A stretch of DNA of 64,000 nucleotides from Nocardioides lijunqiniae (GTDB taxonomy: Bacteria; Actinomycetota; Actinomycetes; Propionibacteriales; Nocardioidaceae), in the NCBI RefSeq assembly GCF_015024225.1, contig NZ_JACJGM010000030.1, positions 18,874 through 82,873 of the forward strand, in the 5' to 3' direction. The position numbers were made by a program, and so were the translations under genes. Below the pieces are notes generated by a model. That model ran no database searches, had not been told where the DNA came from, and saw only the letters and a program-made list of their open reading frames with translations. This document shows, piece after piece, positions 42,078-52,356 of this stretch. Position 1 is the first letter of the stretch; the number at the start of each line of letters is the position of its first letter.

Positions 42078-42293
42078 GTGGTTTCGAGGCTCGCTGCGCT
42101 CGCACCTCAACCACCGGGGTCAGCGGTTGGGTCGCGGGGTCTCGACGGGCGCTCGCTGGCGCTCGCTGCTCGACCACCGGTGTGTGGGGTGGTTTCGAGG
42201 CTCGCTGCGCTCGCACCTCAACCACCGGGGTCAGCGGTTGGCTTGCGGGGTCTCGACGGGCGCTCGCTGGCGCTCGCTGCTCGACCACCGGTG
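42078..42293. repeat. Dispersed repeat block right of the DUF222 gene, inverted
   Basis: The same 39-bp unit as on the left, in reverse orientation, at 42078-42116 and 42188-42226, alternating with reverse copies of the second unit near 42131-42181 and 42240-42293. The DUF222 gene is therefore bracketed by long inverted repeats. These copies fill the 246-bp gap before the DinB-like gene. Confidence 0.85.
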
Positions 42294-42308
42294 CGTGGGG
42301 TCGGCGGG

Positions 42309-42800
42309 CTAGTCCCGGGTTGCGAGGAGCTGCTCGCGGAGGATGTCGGCGTGGCCGCAGTGCTGGGCGATCTCGCGGATCATGTGGAGGTAGATCCAAC
42401 GGAGCGGGAGGGGGCCGCGGCGGTTGCCGGTGACGACGTCGTCGACGCCCAGGGGCGCTGCCGCCGAGCGGGAGTCGACGCAGGCAGCGACGTACGCCGT
42501 CCGGATGGTCTCCACGGTGTCCCCGGAGTCCAGGTCGAAGGACTCGTCGGGGCCGGCGGGGATGCCGATCTCGGCGCGGGAGCGCCCGCTGATGGCCTCG
42601 TCGAACCACACGCGCTCCACGAACGTCGCGTGCTTGACCAGGCCCAGCAGCGTGGTCTTCGAGGGAACCAGCCGGCGACGCGCCTCCTCGTCGGTGAGGC
42701 CGTCGAGGGAGGCGAGCAGGCCCTCGCGGTGCTGGTCGAGGAAGTCCTCGAGCTGCTCACGCAGCGGCGCGGCGAAGCCGTCGTGGTGGGAGTGGGTCAC
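42309..42800 (-). CDS. DinB/DUF664 family protein
   Basis: 163 aa, GTG start. Four-helix DinB-like pattern: E-Q-L-E-D-F-L-D-Q-H-R, S-K-T-T-L-L-G-L-V-K-H-A-T-F-V-E-R-V-W-F, and C-terminal L-R-W-I-Y-L-H-M-I-R-E-I-A-Q-H-C-G-H-A-D-I-L-R-E. Metal-site histidines (K-H-A, A-Q-H-C-G-H) fit the family. Related proteins use mycothiol or bacillithiol as cofactor. Substrate unknown. Confidence 0.85.
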   Translation of the reverse strand: MTHSHHDGFAAPLREQLEDFLDQHREGLLASLDGLTDEEARRRLVPSKTTLLGLVKHATFVERVWFDEAISGRSRAEIGIPAGPDESFDLDSGDTVETIRTAYVAACVDSRSAAAPLGVDDVVTGNRRGPLPLRWIYLHMIREIAQHCGHADILREQLLATRD

Positions 42801-42826
42801 GTGGAGAACCTACCGACCGGAGGCAC

Positions 42827-44569
42827 CTAGGCGTCGACGTGCAGCAGCGCTCCCGCGTGTCCCGGCAGGGTCAGCCGGCCGGCGTCGAGCTCGGCGCCGG
42901 ACTCGGTCATGAAGAGGATCTCGCCGGGCCGTACGTCGAGGACCCGCGGCTCGTCGGAGAGGTTGACGGCGACGGTGACGGCGCCGCGCTCCATGACGAA
43001 CGTGCGGGCGTCCTCGTCGGCCGTGCACGACGTCCGCGTGAAGGACGGGTCCGTGAGGTCGGGCAGGGTGCGGCGCAGCTCGGCCAGCCGGCGGTAGACG
43101 CCCAGGATGCGGGCGTGGCGGCCTCCCTCGAGCTCCGACCAGTCCAGCTTGGAGCGCAGGAACGTCTCGGGGTCCTGGGGGTCGGGCACGACCGCCGGGT
43201 CCCAGCCCATCTTCTCGAACTCCTCGATGCGTCCCTCGGCCGTCGCCTTGCCCAGCTCGGGCTCGGGGTGGGAGGTGAAGAACTGGAACGGCTCGGAGGC
43301 CGCCCACTCCTCGCCCTGGAAGAGCATCGGGGTGAACGGGCCGGCCATCGTCAGCAGCGCCGCGCAGGCGAGCTGGTCGTCGTCGAGGTGCTCGGTGATC
43401 CGGTCACCGGTGGCCCGGTTGCCGATCTGGTCGTGGTTCTGGCTGCACACGACCAGGCGCCAGGTCGGCATCGCGGCGGTGTCGACGGGCACGCCGTGGT
43501 CGCGCTCGCGGAACGACGAGTAGGTGCCGTCGTGGAAGAAGCCCCGCTCGAAGACCTTCGCCAGCGCCCCGACAGGCTCGAAGTCGGCGTAGTAGCCCTC
43601 GGTCTCGCGGGTCAGCGCCACGTGGACGGCGTGGTGGAAGTCGTCGCTCCACTGCGCGTCGAGGCCGTAGCCGCCGGCCTCGCGCGGCGTGATCAGCCTC
43701 GGGTCGTTGAGGTCGGACTCCGCGATGAGGGTGAGCGGGCGCCGCTGGTGGGCGGAGTACGCCGCCACCTCGATCGCCATCTCCTCGAGCAGGTGCGTCT
43801 CGGAGGAGTCCGACAGCGCGTGCACGGCGTCCAGGCGCAGGCCGTCGACGTGGTAGTCGCTCAGCCACAGCCGGACGTTGTCGAGGATGAACCGGCGCAC
43901 CTCCGCCGAGCCGTCCTCGTCGAGGTTGACCAGGTCGCCCCAGGTGTTGGCGCCGGACTTCAGGTACGGCCCGTAGAGCGGCAGGTAGTTGCCGGACGGC
44001 CCGAGGTGGTTGTAGACGACGTCCTGGATGACGCCGAGCCCCGCGGCGTGGCAGCCGTCGACGAAGCGCTGGTAGCCCTCGGGGCCGCCGTACTCCTCGG
44101 AGACCGCCGACCACAGCACGCCGTCGTAGCCCCAGTTGTGGGTGCCGTTGACGGCGTTGACCGGCATCACCTCGACGAGATCGACGCCGATGCTGCGCAG
44201 GTGGTCGAGCCGCGCGAGGGCGGCGTCGAAGGTGCCCTCGGGGGTGAACGTCCCGATGTGCAGCTCGTAAATGACCGCGCCGGCGAGCTGCCGGCCGGTC
44301 CACGCCTCATCACTCCAGGCGAAGGCGGCCGGGTCGTAGGTGCGCGAGCGCTCGTGCACCCCCGACGGCTGCCGCAGCGACCGCGGGTCGGGACGCGGCG
44401 TCTCGTCGTCGTCGAGCAGGTAGCCGTAGTCGACCTCGCCGTCCGGAACGGGCTCGGACGGCGTCCACCAGCCGTCGTCGCCGCGGGTCATCTCCACGAC
44501 CTCGTCGGCGACCGAGAGCCGGACCCGGCTCGGCCGGGGGGCCCATACGTCGAAGCGTCCGCGAGACAT
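42827..44569 (-). CDS. treZ: Malto-oligosyltrehalose trehalohydrolase
   Basis: 580 aa GH13 enzyme. N-terminal beta-sandwich (F-D-V-W-A-P-R-P-S-R-V-R-L), then the barrel with V-I-Y-E-L-H-I-G-T-F-T-P-E-G-T, V-E-V-M-P-V-N, nucleophile region D-G-L-R-L-D-A-V-H-A-L, and acid/base region L-I-A-E-S-D-L-N-D-P. It cuts trehalose from maltooligosyl-trehalose. Last gene of treX-treY-treZ; starts 4 bp after treY. Confidence 0.95.
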   Translation of the reverse strand: MSRGRFDVWAPRPSRVRLSVADEVVEMTRGDDGWWTPSEPVPDGEVDYGYLLDDDETPRPDPRSLRQPSGVHERSRTYDPAAFAWSDEAWTGRQLAGAVIYELHIGTFTPEGTFDAALARLDHLRSIGVDLVEVMPVNAVNGTHNWGYDGVLWSAVSEEYGGPEGYQRFVDGCHAAGLGVIQDVVYNHLGPSGNYLPLYGPYLKSGANTWGDLVNLDEDGSAEVRRFILDNVRLWLSDYHVDGLRLDAVHALSDSSETHLLEEMAIEVAAYSAHQRRPLTLIAESDLNDPRLITPREAGGYGLDAQWSDDFHHAVHVALTRETEGYYADFEPVGALAKVFERGFFHDGTYSSFRERDHGVPVDTAAMPTWRLVVCSQNHDQIGNRATGDRITEHLDDDQLACAALLTMAGPFTPMLFQGEEWAASEPFQFFTSHPEPELGKATAEGRIEEFEKMGWDPAVVPDPQDPETFLRSKLDWSELEGGRHARILGVYRRLAELRRTLPDLTDPSFTRTSCTADEDARTFVMERGAVTVAVNLSDEPRVLDVRPGEILFMTESGAELDAGRLTLPGHAGALLHVDA

Positions 44570-44573
44570 GTCC

Positions 44574-46871
44574 TCAGTCCTCCTTGACCAGCAGGGCGAC
44601 GGGCAGCGTGGCGAGGATGTCGGCCACCTCGGCCGAGACGACCCGCCCGGAGATCACGTCGCGCCACCGGCCCTCGGGCAGCGCGAGCGTGGTGTCGCCC
44701 CAGCCGCCGCGAGCGGCCAGGCCGACGGGGAGCCGCGTGGCGACGGCGATCGCGCCCCCGCGGTCGAACGCCACGACGTGGTCGGCCGCGGCGCCGGAAG
44801 CGCTCACCGGCACGTACGACGTGAACAGCTCGGGCCGGTCGCGCCGCAGCGTGAGGGCCCGGGTGGTCACGAGCAGCTTGTCGACACCGAGGTCGTCCAG
44901 CGCCACCGACGGCACCGGGCCCCACTCGCCGATGCCGGCGAGCAGGCCCTCGCGGGCGTCGAGGTCGACGAACCGGCGGTTGTCGGGGTCGACCAGGCTC
45001 TGCTCCCACAGCTCGCTGCCCTGGTAGACGTCGGGGACGCCGGGCATCGCGATCGCCAGCAGCTTGGCTGCCAGCGAGTTCACCCAGCCGGGTCCGGTGA
45101 TGCGCGACAGCAGCCCCTCCAGGACCTCGCGGACCTCGGCGTCGTCGAACGCCGCGTCCACGAGCCCGTGCACGGCCGCCTCGTAGTCCTCGTCCGGTGC
45201 CGTCCACGTGGTGCGGTCGCCGGCCTCACGCATCGCCTTCTCGGCGTAGGCGTGCAGCCGCTCGCGCGACGCGGGCCAGGAGCCGAGGACGGCCTGCCAC
45301 AGCAGGGAGGCGAAGCCGGGGTCGGGGGCGGGCGCCAGCTCGAGCAGGCGCGACAGCGCGTCGTCCCACTCCTGCGGCACCTCGGACAGGACCGTGATCC
45401 GGGCGCGGACGTCCTCGCCGCGCTTGGTGTCGTGGGTCGACAGCGCGGTCATGGCGGTCGGCCAGTGGGCCTGGCGATCGGCGGCGCGCTCGTGCCACTC
45501 GTCGAGGGTGAGCGAGAACTCGCTGGGGTCGCCGCCGACCTCGTTGAGCGAGGTCAGCCGGGAGTAGCGGTAGAACGCGGTGTCCTCCACGCCCTTGGCC
45601 ATCACCATGCCGCTCGTCTGCTGGAAGCGCACCGCGGCCTCCTCGCCGGCGTCGCCGAGCACCGGCTCCAGCACGTCGAGCACGGCGGTCAGGTCCGGCC
45701 GCGAGCGGCGCGCGGCGCCGAACGCGTCGTCCAGCGCCGAGCGCTCCTCGGGGAGGTAAGAGCGGTAGACCGGGAAGCACGCGAGCAGCTCGGCCACCGC
45801 GTCCTCCAGGTCGGCCACACCCGCGCCTCCGGCGTCCCCGTCGCGCACCGCCTGCGGGAGCTCCCGCACGATCCGGCGCACCTCGGAGTGCAGGATGCCG
45901 TCGGCGATCATCCGCTTGGTGCCGCGGATCATCGCGTGCCAGTCGACCTCGCTCCCCCGCAGCCGGGTCTCGAGCGCGTCGAGCGGCGCCTGCCCCGACG
46001 GGTCGGTGAGCAGCCGGTCGATCATGCCCAGGGCGTCGTAGCCGGTGGTGCCGGCGGTCGCCCAGGAGCGCGGCAGCTCCTCGCCGGGCTCGAGGATCTT
46101 CTCCACCAGGACGTAGGCGGAGCCGGTGAGCTCCGCGAGGTCCTCGAGGTAGCCCCGCGGGTCACGCAGGCCATCGGGGTGGTCGACGCGGAGGCCGTCG
46201 ACGAGACCCTCGCCGAACCACCGCGCGATCTCGACGTGGCTCGCGTCGAACACCTCGCGGTCCTCGACGCGGATCGCGGCCAGCGTGTTGACCGCGAAGA
46301 AGCGCCGGTAGTTGAGCTCGGAGTCGGCCGCGCGCCACGAGACGAGCTCGTAGTGCTGCTCGTCGTGGGTGCTCGTGCCGGGCGCGAGCGGGAAGCGGTG
46401 GTCGTGGTACCTGACCTCCCCGTCCTCGACGCGGATCGAGCCCTCGTCGCCGTCGCCGACGACGGGGACCCGCAGGCGACCGCCGCCGAAGTCCCAGTCG
46501 ACGTCGAAGTAGTCGGCGTAGGCGGAGTCCCGGCCGTGCGCCAGCAGGTCCCACCACCAGGCGTTCTCGACCGGGGTCGCGACGCCCATGTGGTTGGGCA
46601 CGATGTCGACCAGGACCCCGAGCCCGAGACGACGGGCCTCGGCCGCGAACGCCGTGAGGCCCTCGTGACCGCCCCGCGACGGGTCGACCGTCGCGTGGGA
46701 GACCACGTCGTAGCCGTGGGTGCTGCCCGGCTCCGCCGCCAGGATCGGCGACAGGTAGACCCAGTCGGCGCCCAGGGCGTGCAGGTACGGCAGACGCCGG
46801 GCCGCCTCGTGGAGGTCGAAGTCGGCCGTGATCTGGAGTCGGTAGGTGCTCTGCGGTGCCCGGGTCGCCAT
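44574..46871 (-). CDS. treY: Malto-oligosyltrehalose synthase
   Basis: 765 aa, in the usual size range. Starts R-A-P-Q-S-T-Y-R-L-Q-I-T-A-D-F, then L-Y-L-S-P-like V-Y-L-S-P-I-L-A-A-E-P-G-S-T-H-G-Y-D and D-I-V-P-N-H-M-G. Catalytic region G-L-R-V-D-H-P-D-G-L-R-D-P and V-E-K-I-L-E-P-G-E. Late K-G-V-E-D-T-A-F-Y-R is diagnostic. It turns the reducing-end glucose of a maltodextrin into a trehalosyl unit. 3 bp gap after treX. Confidence 0.95.
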   Translation of the reverse strand: MATRAPQSTYRLQITADFDLHEAARRLPYLHALGADWVYLSPILAAEPGSTHGYDVVSHATVDPSRGGHEGLTAFAAEARRLGLGVLVDIVPNHMGVATPVENAWWWDLLAHGRDSAYADYFDVDWDFGGGRLRVPVVGDGDEGSIRVEDGEVRYHDHRFPLAPGTSTHDEQHYELVSWRAADSELNYRRFFAVNTLAAIRVEDREVFDASHVEIARWFGEGLVDGLRVDHPDGLRDPRGYLEDLAELTGSAYVLVEKILEPGEELPRSWATAGTTGYDALGMIDRLLTDPSGQAPLDALETRLRGSEVDWHAMIRGTKRMIADGILHSEVRRIVRELPQAVRDGDAGGAGVADLEDAVAELLACFPVYRSYLPEERSALDDAFGAARRSRPDLTAVLDVLEPVLGDAGEEAAVRFQQTSGMVMAKGVEDTAFYRYSRLTSLNEVGGDPSEFSLTLDEWHERAADRQAHWPTAMTALSTHDTKRGEDVRARITVLSEVPQEWDDALSRLLELAPAPDPGFASLLWQAVLGSWPASRERLHAYAEKAMREAGDRTTWTAPDEDYEAAVHGLVDAAFDDAEVREVLEGLLSRITGPGWVNSLAAKLLAIAMPGVPDVYQGSELWEQSLVDPDNRRFVDLDAREGLLAGIGEWGPVPSVALDDLGVDKLLVTTRALTLRRDRPELFTSYVPVSASGAAADHVVAFDRGGAIAVATRLPVGLAARGGWGDTTLALPEGRWRDVISGRVVSAEVADILATLPVALLVKED

Positions 46872-46874
46872 GGC

Positions 46875-49046
<2,172 letters not shown>

Positions 49047-49164
49047 GGTGCCTCCGGTGAAATGGGGTCGGGATGTCGGGCTGAACCTATTGGATCGGTC
49101 CAACGACCCTCGGTACCCGGGGTCAGCCGGTTCTACTCCTGCGTCGTCGGTCACGCGAGCGGAG

Positions 49165-49376
49165 CGCCCCGAGCTCCTCCTCCAGGGCGTCTCCCCCGAC
49201 ACGATCGACCTCGACGTCGAGCGCAACGTCCTCACCGTCCGGGCCGAGCGCGTGGCCCGCAACGTCGACTGGGAGTCGCTGGCGGCCGAGCGCCCGCGCG
49301 GCGTCCTCAGCCGCCAGCTCGTGCTCGGGGACACGACACGCTCCAGTCGGGTGACCACCAGGCCCTCCAGGCCTGA
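49165..49376 (+). pseudogene. Hsp20/alpha-crystallin remnant
   Basis: In the 403-bp gap between treX and the B12-binding regulator, the plus strand reads G-V-S-P-D-T-I-D-L-D-V-E-R-N-V-L-T-V-R-A-E-R, then W-E-S-L-A-A-E-R-P-R-G and S-R-Q-L-V-L-G-D-T. This is the core of an actinobacterial Hsp20 protein. The usual N-terminus is replaced by unrelated sequence. Near 49333 a duplicated ACACG shifts the frame, after which the expected D-T-L-Q continues in another frame and soon meets a stop. The remnant is not expected to be functional. Confidence 0.75.
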
Positions 49377-49449
49377 TCCCCTCGCCGCGCGGCCCGGTCG
49401 GCTCACGCAGACGACCTGGGCCGCGCTCGCGCGTCCGGGGACGACGCGG

Positions 49450-50337
49450 TCAGGATCCCGCGAGCACCACGTCGGCGATCGTGTCCGCCGCCTCGGACAG
49501 CGTCCCGCCGAGGTAGGTGCCGGGCACTCCCTCGCGGGCGTCCGCGGAGCCGAACGCGTTGCCGGCGTAGAAGACCGGGCAGCCTGCCCCGGCGACGGCC
49601 TGGAGGCTCTCCACCGTCGGTCGGCGGTGGGTCGACAGGTGCGAGACGACGACCACCGCGACGGCCTCGGTGGCCGCGAGCGCCGTCACCAGCGTGCGCT
49701 GCGGGGTGCGCGCGCCGAGCGAGCGGCAGCCCACGCCCCGGTAGGCCAGCGCCGCCGCCAGCGCCTCCAGGCCCAGGGTGTGCAGGTCACGGGGGCCGCA
49801 GGCCAGCAGCACCGAGCCGCGCGCGGTCGGCGGCGGCGCCAGCGTCGCCGTGCGTGCCAGCCACCCGCGCACGGCCTCGGTGGCGAGGTGCTCCTGGCCG
49901 ACGTCGCAGCGCCCGTCCTCCCAGAGGCTGCCGATGCGCCGCATCGCCGGCATCAGCACGCGGTCCAGCGTGGCCGGCAGCCCCAGCTCGTCCATGGCCT
50001 CGTCGAGGACCGTGCGCAGCGCCGCGGGGTCCAGGGCGGCGGACGCCGCCAGCATCCGGCGGATCCAGACCTGGGCGGGGTCGTCGGGGTCGAGCTGGCC
50101 GCGCACCGAGCGGGCGGCGGCCGAGGCCTTGAGCCCGCGCGCCACCTCGTCGCGCATCAGCCGGACCTCCTCGAGCGCCTCGACGGAGTAGCGGCGGTGG
50201 CCGCCCGCGCTGCGCGGCGTGGTCGGGATGCCGTAGCGGCGCTCCCACGACCTCAGGGTCGGCGAGGGGACGCCGAGCAGGCGGCTGACCTCCTGGATGG
50301 CCAGGCCCTCACCGATGCGCACGTGCTCGCCGGTCAC
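49450..50337 (-). CDS. MerR family regulator with B12-binding domain (CarH/LitR type)
   Basis: 295 aa from GTG 50337 (50340 also possible), AGGGG ahead. MerR HTH at about 13-80 (L-A-I-Q-E-V-S-R-L-L-G-V-P-S-P-T-L-R-S-W-E-R-R-Y-G-I-P). A helix bundle follows with Trp139 and Glu149-His150, the W-x9-E-H motif of CarH. The cobalamin domain has D-L-H-T-L-G at 184-189, fitting the D-x-H-x-x-G lower-ligand motif with His186. In CarH, adenosylcobalamin in the dark makes a DNA-bound tetramer and light breaks it. The divergent sigma-like gene is the likely target. Confidence 0.87.
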   Translation of the reverse strand: MTGEHVRIGEGLAIQEVSRLLGVPSPTLRSWERRYGIPTTPRSAGGHRRYSVEALEEVRLMRDEVARGLKASAAARSVRGQLDPDDPAQVWIRRMLAASAALDPAALRTVLDEAMDELGLPATLDRVLMPAMRRIGSLWEDGRCDVGQEHLATEAVRGWLARTATLAPPPTARGSVLLACGPRDLHTLGLEALAAALAYRGVGCRSLGARTPQRTLVTALAATEAVAVVVVSHLSTHRRPTVESLQAVAGAGCPVFYAGNAFGSADAREGVPGTYLGGTLSEAADTIADVVLAGS

Positions 50338-50400
50338 CACTGCCCCTGTCCCGCCGGGCGCGGTGCCCGTAGGCGTCCATCCGACCCGTTCCGTCGAGTT

Positions 50401-50427
50401 TGTGCAACATTCGCGAGTTCTTGCATA
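50401..50427. promoter_or_regulatory. Candidate operator between the regulator and the sigma-like gene
   Basis: TGTGCAA (50401-50407) and TTGCATA (50421-50427) form an imperfect inverted repeat (6 of 7 bases), in a clearly A+T-richer island in the 135-bp divergent gap. Position and shape suit a MerR-type operator or the promoter itself. Confidence 0.45.
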
Positions 50428-50472
50428 AGTTCGGCTCTTCTCCCCCGGCCCCGCAGGCAGCAGGCTGGGGGC

Positions 50473-50853
50473 GTGCCCGCCACCGACCCCCGCTCCGACG
50501 AGACGGCCCAGCGCCGTCGCGGCCCGGCGTCCTCGCGCCCGGTGGCCTCGTCGCCGTGCGAGGGGGTGCTCAGCGGCCTGGTGGCACGCTGCGGTCGCGG
50601 TGACCGGGACTCGCTCGGGACGCTGTTCGACCTGACGCACGGGATCGTGTCGGCCACCGTGCGGCGGCGCCTGTCCGCGGACACGGCCCGCAGGGATCTC
50701 GACGACGCGGTCGTCGAGGTGTACCGGGAGGTGTGGCGACGCGCTCCGCAGTTCCGCGTCGGCGTGGACGACCCGCTGCGCTGGATGCTCGACAGCGTCG
50801 ACCGGGGAGCCCGCTCCGCCGCCCTGCCGAGGCCGTTCCCGGTCGCCTCGTGA
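50473..50853 (+). CDS. Sigma-70 region 2-like protein without region 4
   Basis: 126 aa, GTG start. After a low-complexity N-terminus, residues 37-120 fit an ECF sigma region 2: L-V-A-R-C-G-R-G-D-R-D-S-L-G-T-L-F-D-L-T-H, A-T-V-R-R-R-L, D-L-D-D-A-V-V-E-V-Y-R-E-V-W-R-R-A-P-Q-F, and L-R-W-M-L-D-S-V-D-R-G-A-R-S. The chain stops right after region 2, with no sigma-4 HTH, and a perfect hairpin follows, so the short form seems to be the natural end. In Streptomyces, litR is beside litS, an ECF sigma factor for carotenoid genes. Here the partner may work as a promoter-opening fragment or be a decayed sigma factor. Confidence 0.65.
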   Translation: MPATDPRSDETAQRRRGPASSRPVASSPCEGVLSGLVARCGRGDRDSLGTLFDLTHGIVSATVRRRLSADTARRDLDDAVVEVYREVWRRAPQFRVGVDDPLRWMLDSVDRGARSAALPRPFPVAS

Positions 50854-50882
50854 GGCCAGCAGCCGACAGGACCCTCAATGCG

Positions 50883-50917
50883 CACCGTCTCCGCCCGATG
50901 GGTGGGCGGAGACGGTG
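50883..50917 (+). terminator. Perfect 14-bp hairpin after the sigma-like gene
   Basis: CACCGTCTCCGCCC (50883-50896) pairs with GGGCGGAGACGGTG (50904-50917), loop GATGGGT. 30 bp after the stop codon. Confidence 0.8.
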
Positions 50918-51018
50918 GTCTCTCGACCCGCGGTGCGGAGTGACAGATCACCCGACCTGGAGCTGAGTCAAGAAGCCCCTAGGTACCCTCGCTCCCGGCA
51001 GCTATTCAACCCGTCGCA

Positions 51019-51525
51019 TCACTCGGGCCAGCGCACGCCCGGCGCACCCGCCGTCAGGCCACGTCGCCCCCGGCGGTGCAGGAGCAGCCCGACCACGACG
51101 AGCGCCGCGCCCAGGGCCAGGTAGCCCAGGTCCCACGACAGGGGCGCCCCGACGTCGTCCCGCACGTGGTGGACGCCGAGGAGGTGGTGGTCCACGATCC
51201 CCTCGACGAGGTTGAAGACGCCCCACCCGGCCAGGACCAGGCCGGCGTGGAAGCTCCAGCTGGGCGCCAGGCGGCCGCGCTGCCAGGAGCGGATCGTGGT
51301 CAGCGACCCCGCCAGGACGAACACCCAGGTGACCAGGTGGAAGAAGCCGTCGGCCATGGTGTTGACCTCGAGGCCGGCGACCGTGGTGACCGGGTAGTCG
51401 TCGACGTGGCTCACCATGTGGTGCCACTGCAGGATCTGGTGCAGCACGATCCCGTCGACGAACCCGCCCAGGCCGAGCCCGTAGAGAAGCCCGGCCGCGA
51501 CGGTCGGTGGCTTCGGGGACGTCAT
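51019..51525 (-). CDS. DUF2243 membrane protein
   Basis: 168 aa, four membrane helices. Family hallmarks: G-L-G-G-F-V-D-G-I-V-L-H-Q-I-L-Q-W-H-H-M near the N-terminus, N-T-M-A-D-G-F-F-H, and F-N-L-V-E-G-I-V-D-H-H-L-L-G-V-H-H-V. The His-rich helix ends could bind metal or haem. Function unknown. It converges with the sigma-like gene. Confidence 0.88.
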   Translation of the reverse strand: MTSPKPPTVAAGLLYGLGLGGFVDGIVLHQILQWHHMVSHVDDYPVTTVAGLEVNTMADGFFHLVTWVFVLAGSLTTIRSWQRGRLAPSWSFHAGLVLAGWGVFNLVEGIVDHHLLGVHHVRDDVGAPLSWDLGYLALGAALVVVGLLLHRRGRRGLTAGAPGVRWPE

Positions 51526-51576
51526 CCGCGGCTGGTACCCATCGAGAGGGCGTCCACGCCCCCGGTCACGCGCCGG

Positions 51577-52326
51577 TCACGTCGTGAAGGCCACGCCTCC
51601 GCCGAAGGAGTCCGAGACCAGAGCGGCGTCGAGCACCCGGTACGGCGCCGGCGACTCCGAGGCCCGGCGCCGCAGGAGCTCCACCGGCAGCGGGGCCCGG
51701 CCGGCCAGCACCATCAGGTTGCCGTCGCGCCGTCCGCGCAGCGTGGCCGGCTCGGCACCGAGCGCGAGGTGGGCGAACGACTCGCGCAGCCCGGCCACGA
51801 CCCGTCGCGTGTGCGCGAAGGGCGCCCGGTCGCTGAGGTTGAGCAGGTAGCAGCCGGCCGGCGCCAGAACGCGCGCGACCTCGGCCGTGTGCCCGCTCGT
51901 CACGAGCTCGCCAGGCACGCGCCCGTCGGCATAGGCGTCCAGGACGACCAGGTCGGCGCGCCCGTCCGGCAGGGCCGCGACGCCCGCGAGCCCGTCGACC
52001 GGGCGCACCTTGATGCCGCTGCGTCGTGGCAGCGGGAGCTCGGCGCGCACCAGCTCGGTGACCGCCTCGTCGGGCTCCAGCACGACCTGCGCGGAGGTCG
52101 GACGCGTCGCCGCGACGTAGCGCGGCAGCGTCAGCCCGGCTCCCCCGACGTGCACGACCCGCAGCGGGACACCGGGGCCGGCCAGCACGTCGACGACGTC
52201 GCCCATGCGCCGTACGTAGTCGAACGCGAGGTACGTCGGGTCGTCCAGGTCGACGTGCGACTGCTCGCGCCCGTCGTGGCTGAGCACGAAGGCCCGCGCC
52301 CGCTCGGTCGGCTGCAGCTCCCACAC
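51577..52326 (-). CDS. Spermidine synthase-like methyltransferase-fold protein
   Basis: 249 aa, GTG start. Rossmann-like fold: D-D-P-T-Y-L-A-F-D-Y-V-R-R-M, V-V-H-V-G-G-A-G-L-T-L-P-R-Y (substrate-loop region of SpeE-like proteins), then V-V-L-E-P-D, and D-L-V-V-L-D-A-Y-A-D-G-R-V-P (Asp of the active site). Many actinobacteria have such a short SpeE-like protein without proven polyamine activity. Not obviously tied to its neighbours. Confidence 0.8.
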   Translation of the reverse strand: MWELQPTERARAFVLSHDGREQSHVDLDDPTYLAFDYVRRMGDVVDVLAGPGVPLRVVHVGGAGLTLPRYVAATRPTSAQVVLEPDEAVTELVRAELPLPRRSGIKVRPVDGLAGVAALPDGRADLVVLDAYADGRVPGELVTSGHTAEVARVLAPAGCYLLNLSDRAPFAHTRRVVAGLRESFAHLALGAEPATLRGRRDGNLMVLAGRAPLPVELLRRRASESPAPYRVLDAALVSDSFGGGVAFTT

Positions 52327-52356
52327 GTCGCGACCCTCTCACGGAGGGCCGGGCGG

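Noticed and set aside
40326..42293. CRISPR array in the repeat blocks
   Set aside because: Repeats are few, unequally spaced, and the spacers are themselves repeated inverted units.
50338..50472. Cobalamin riboswitch near the B12-binding regulator
   Set aside because: The gap is 135 bp, too short, and no B12-box sequence is seen; regulation is more likely by the protein.
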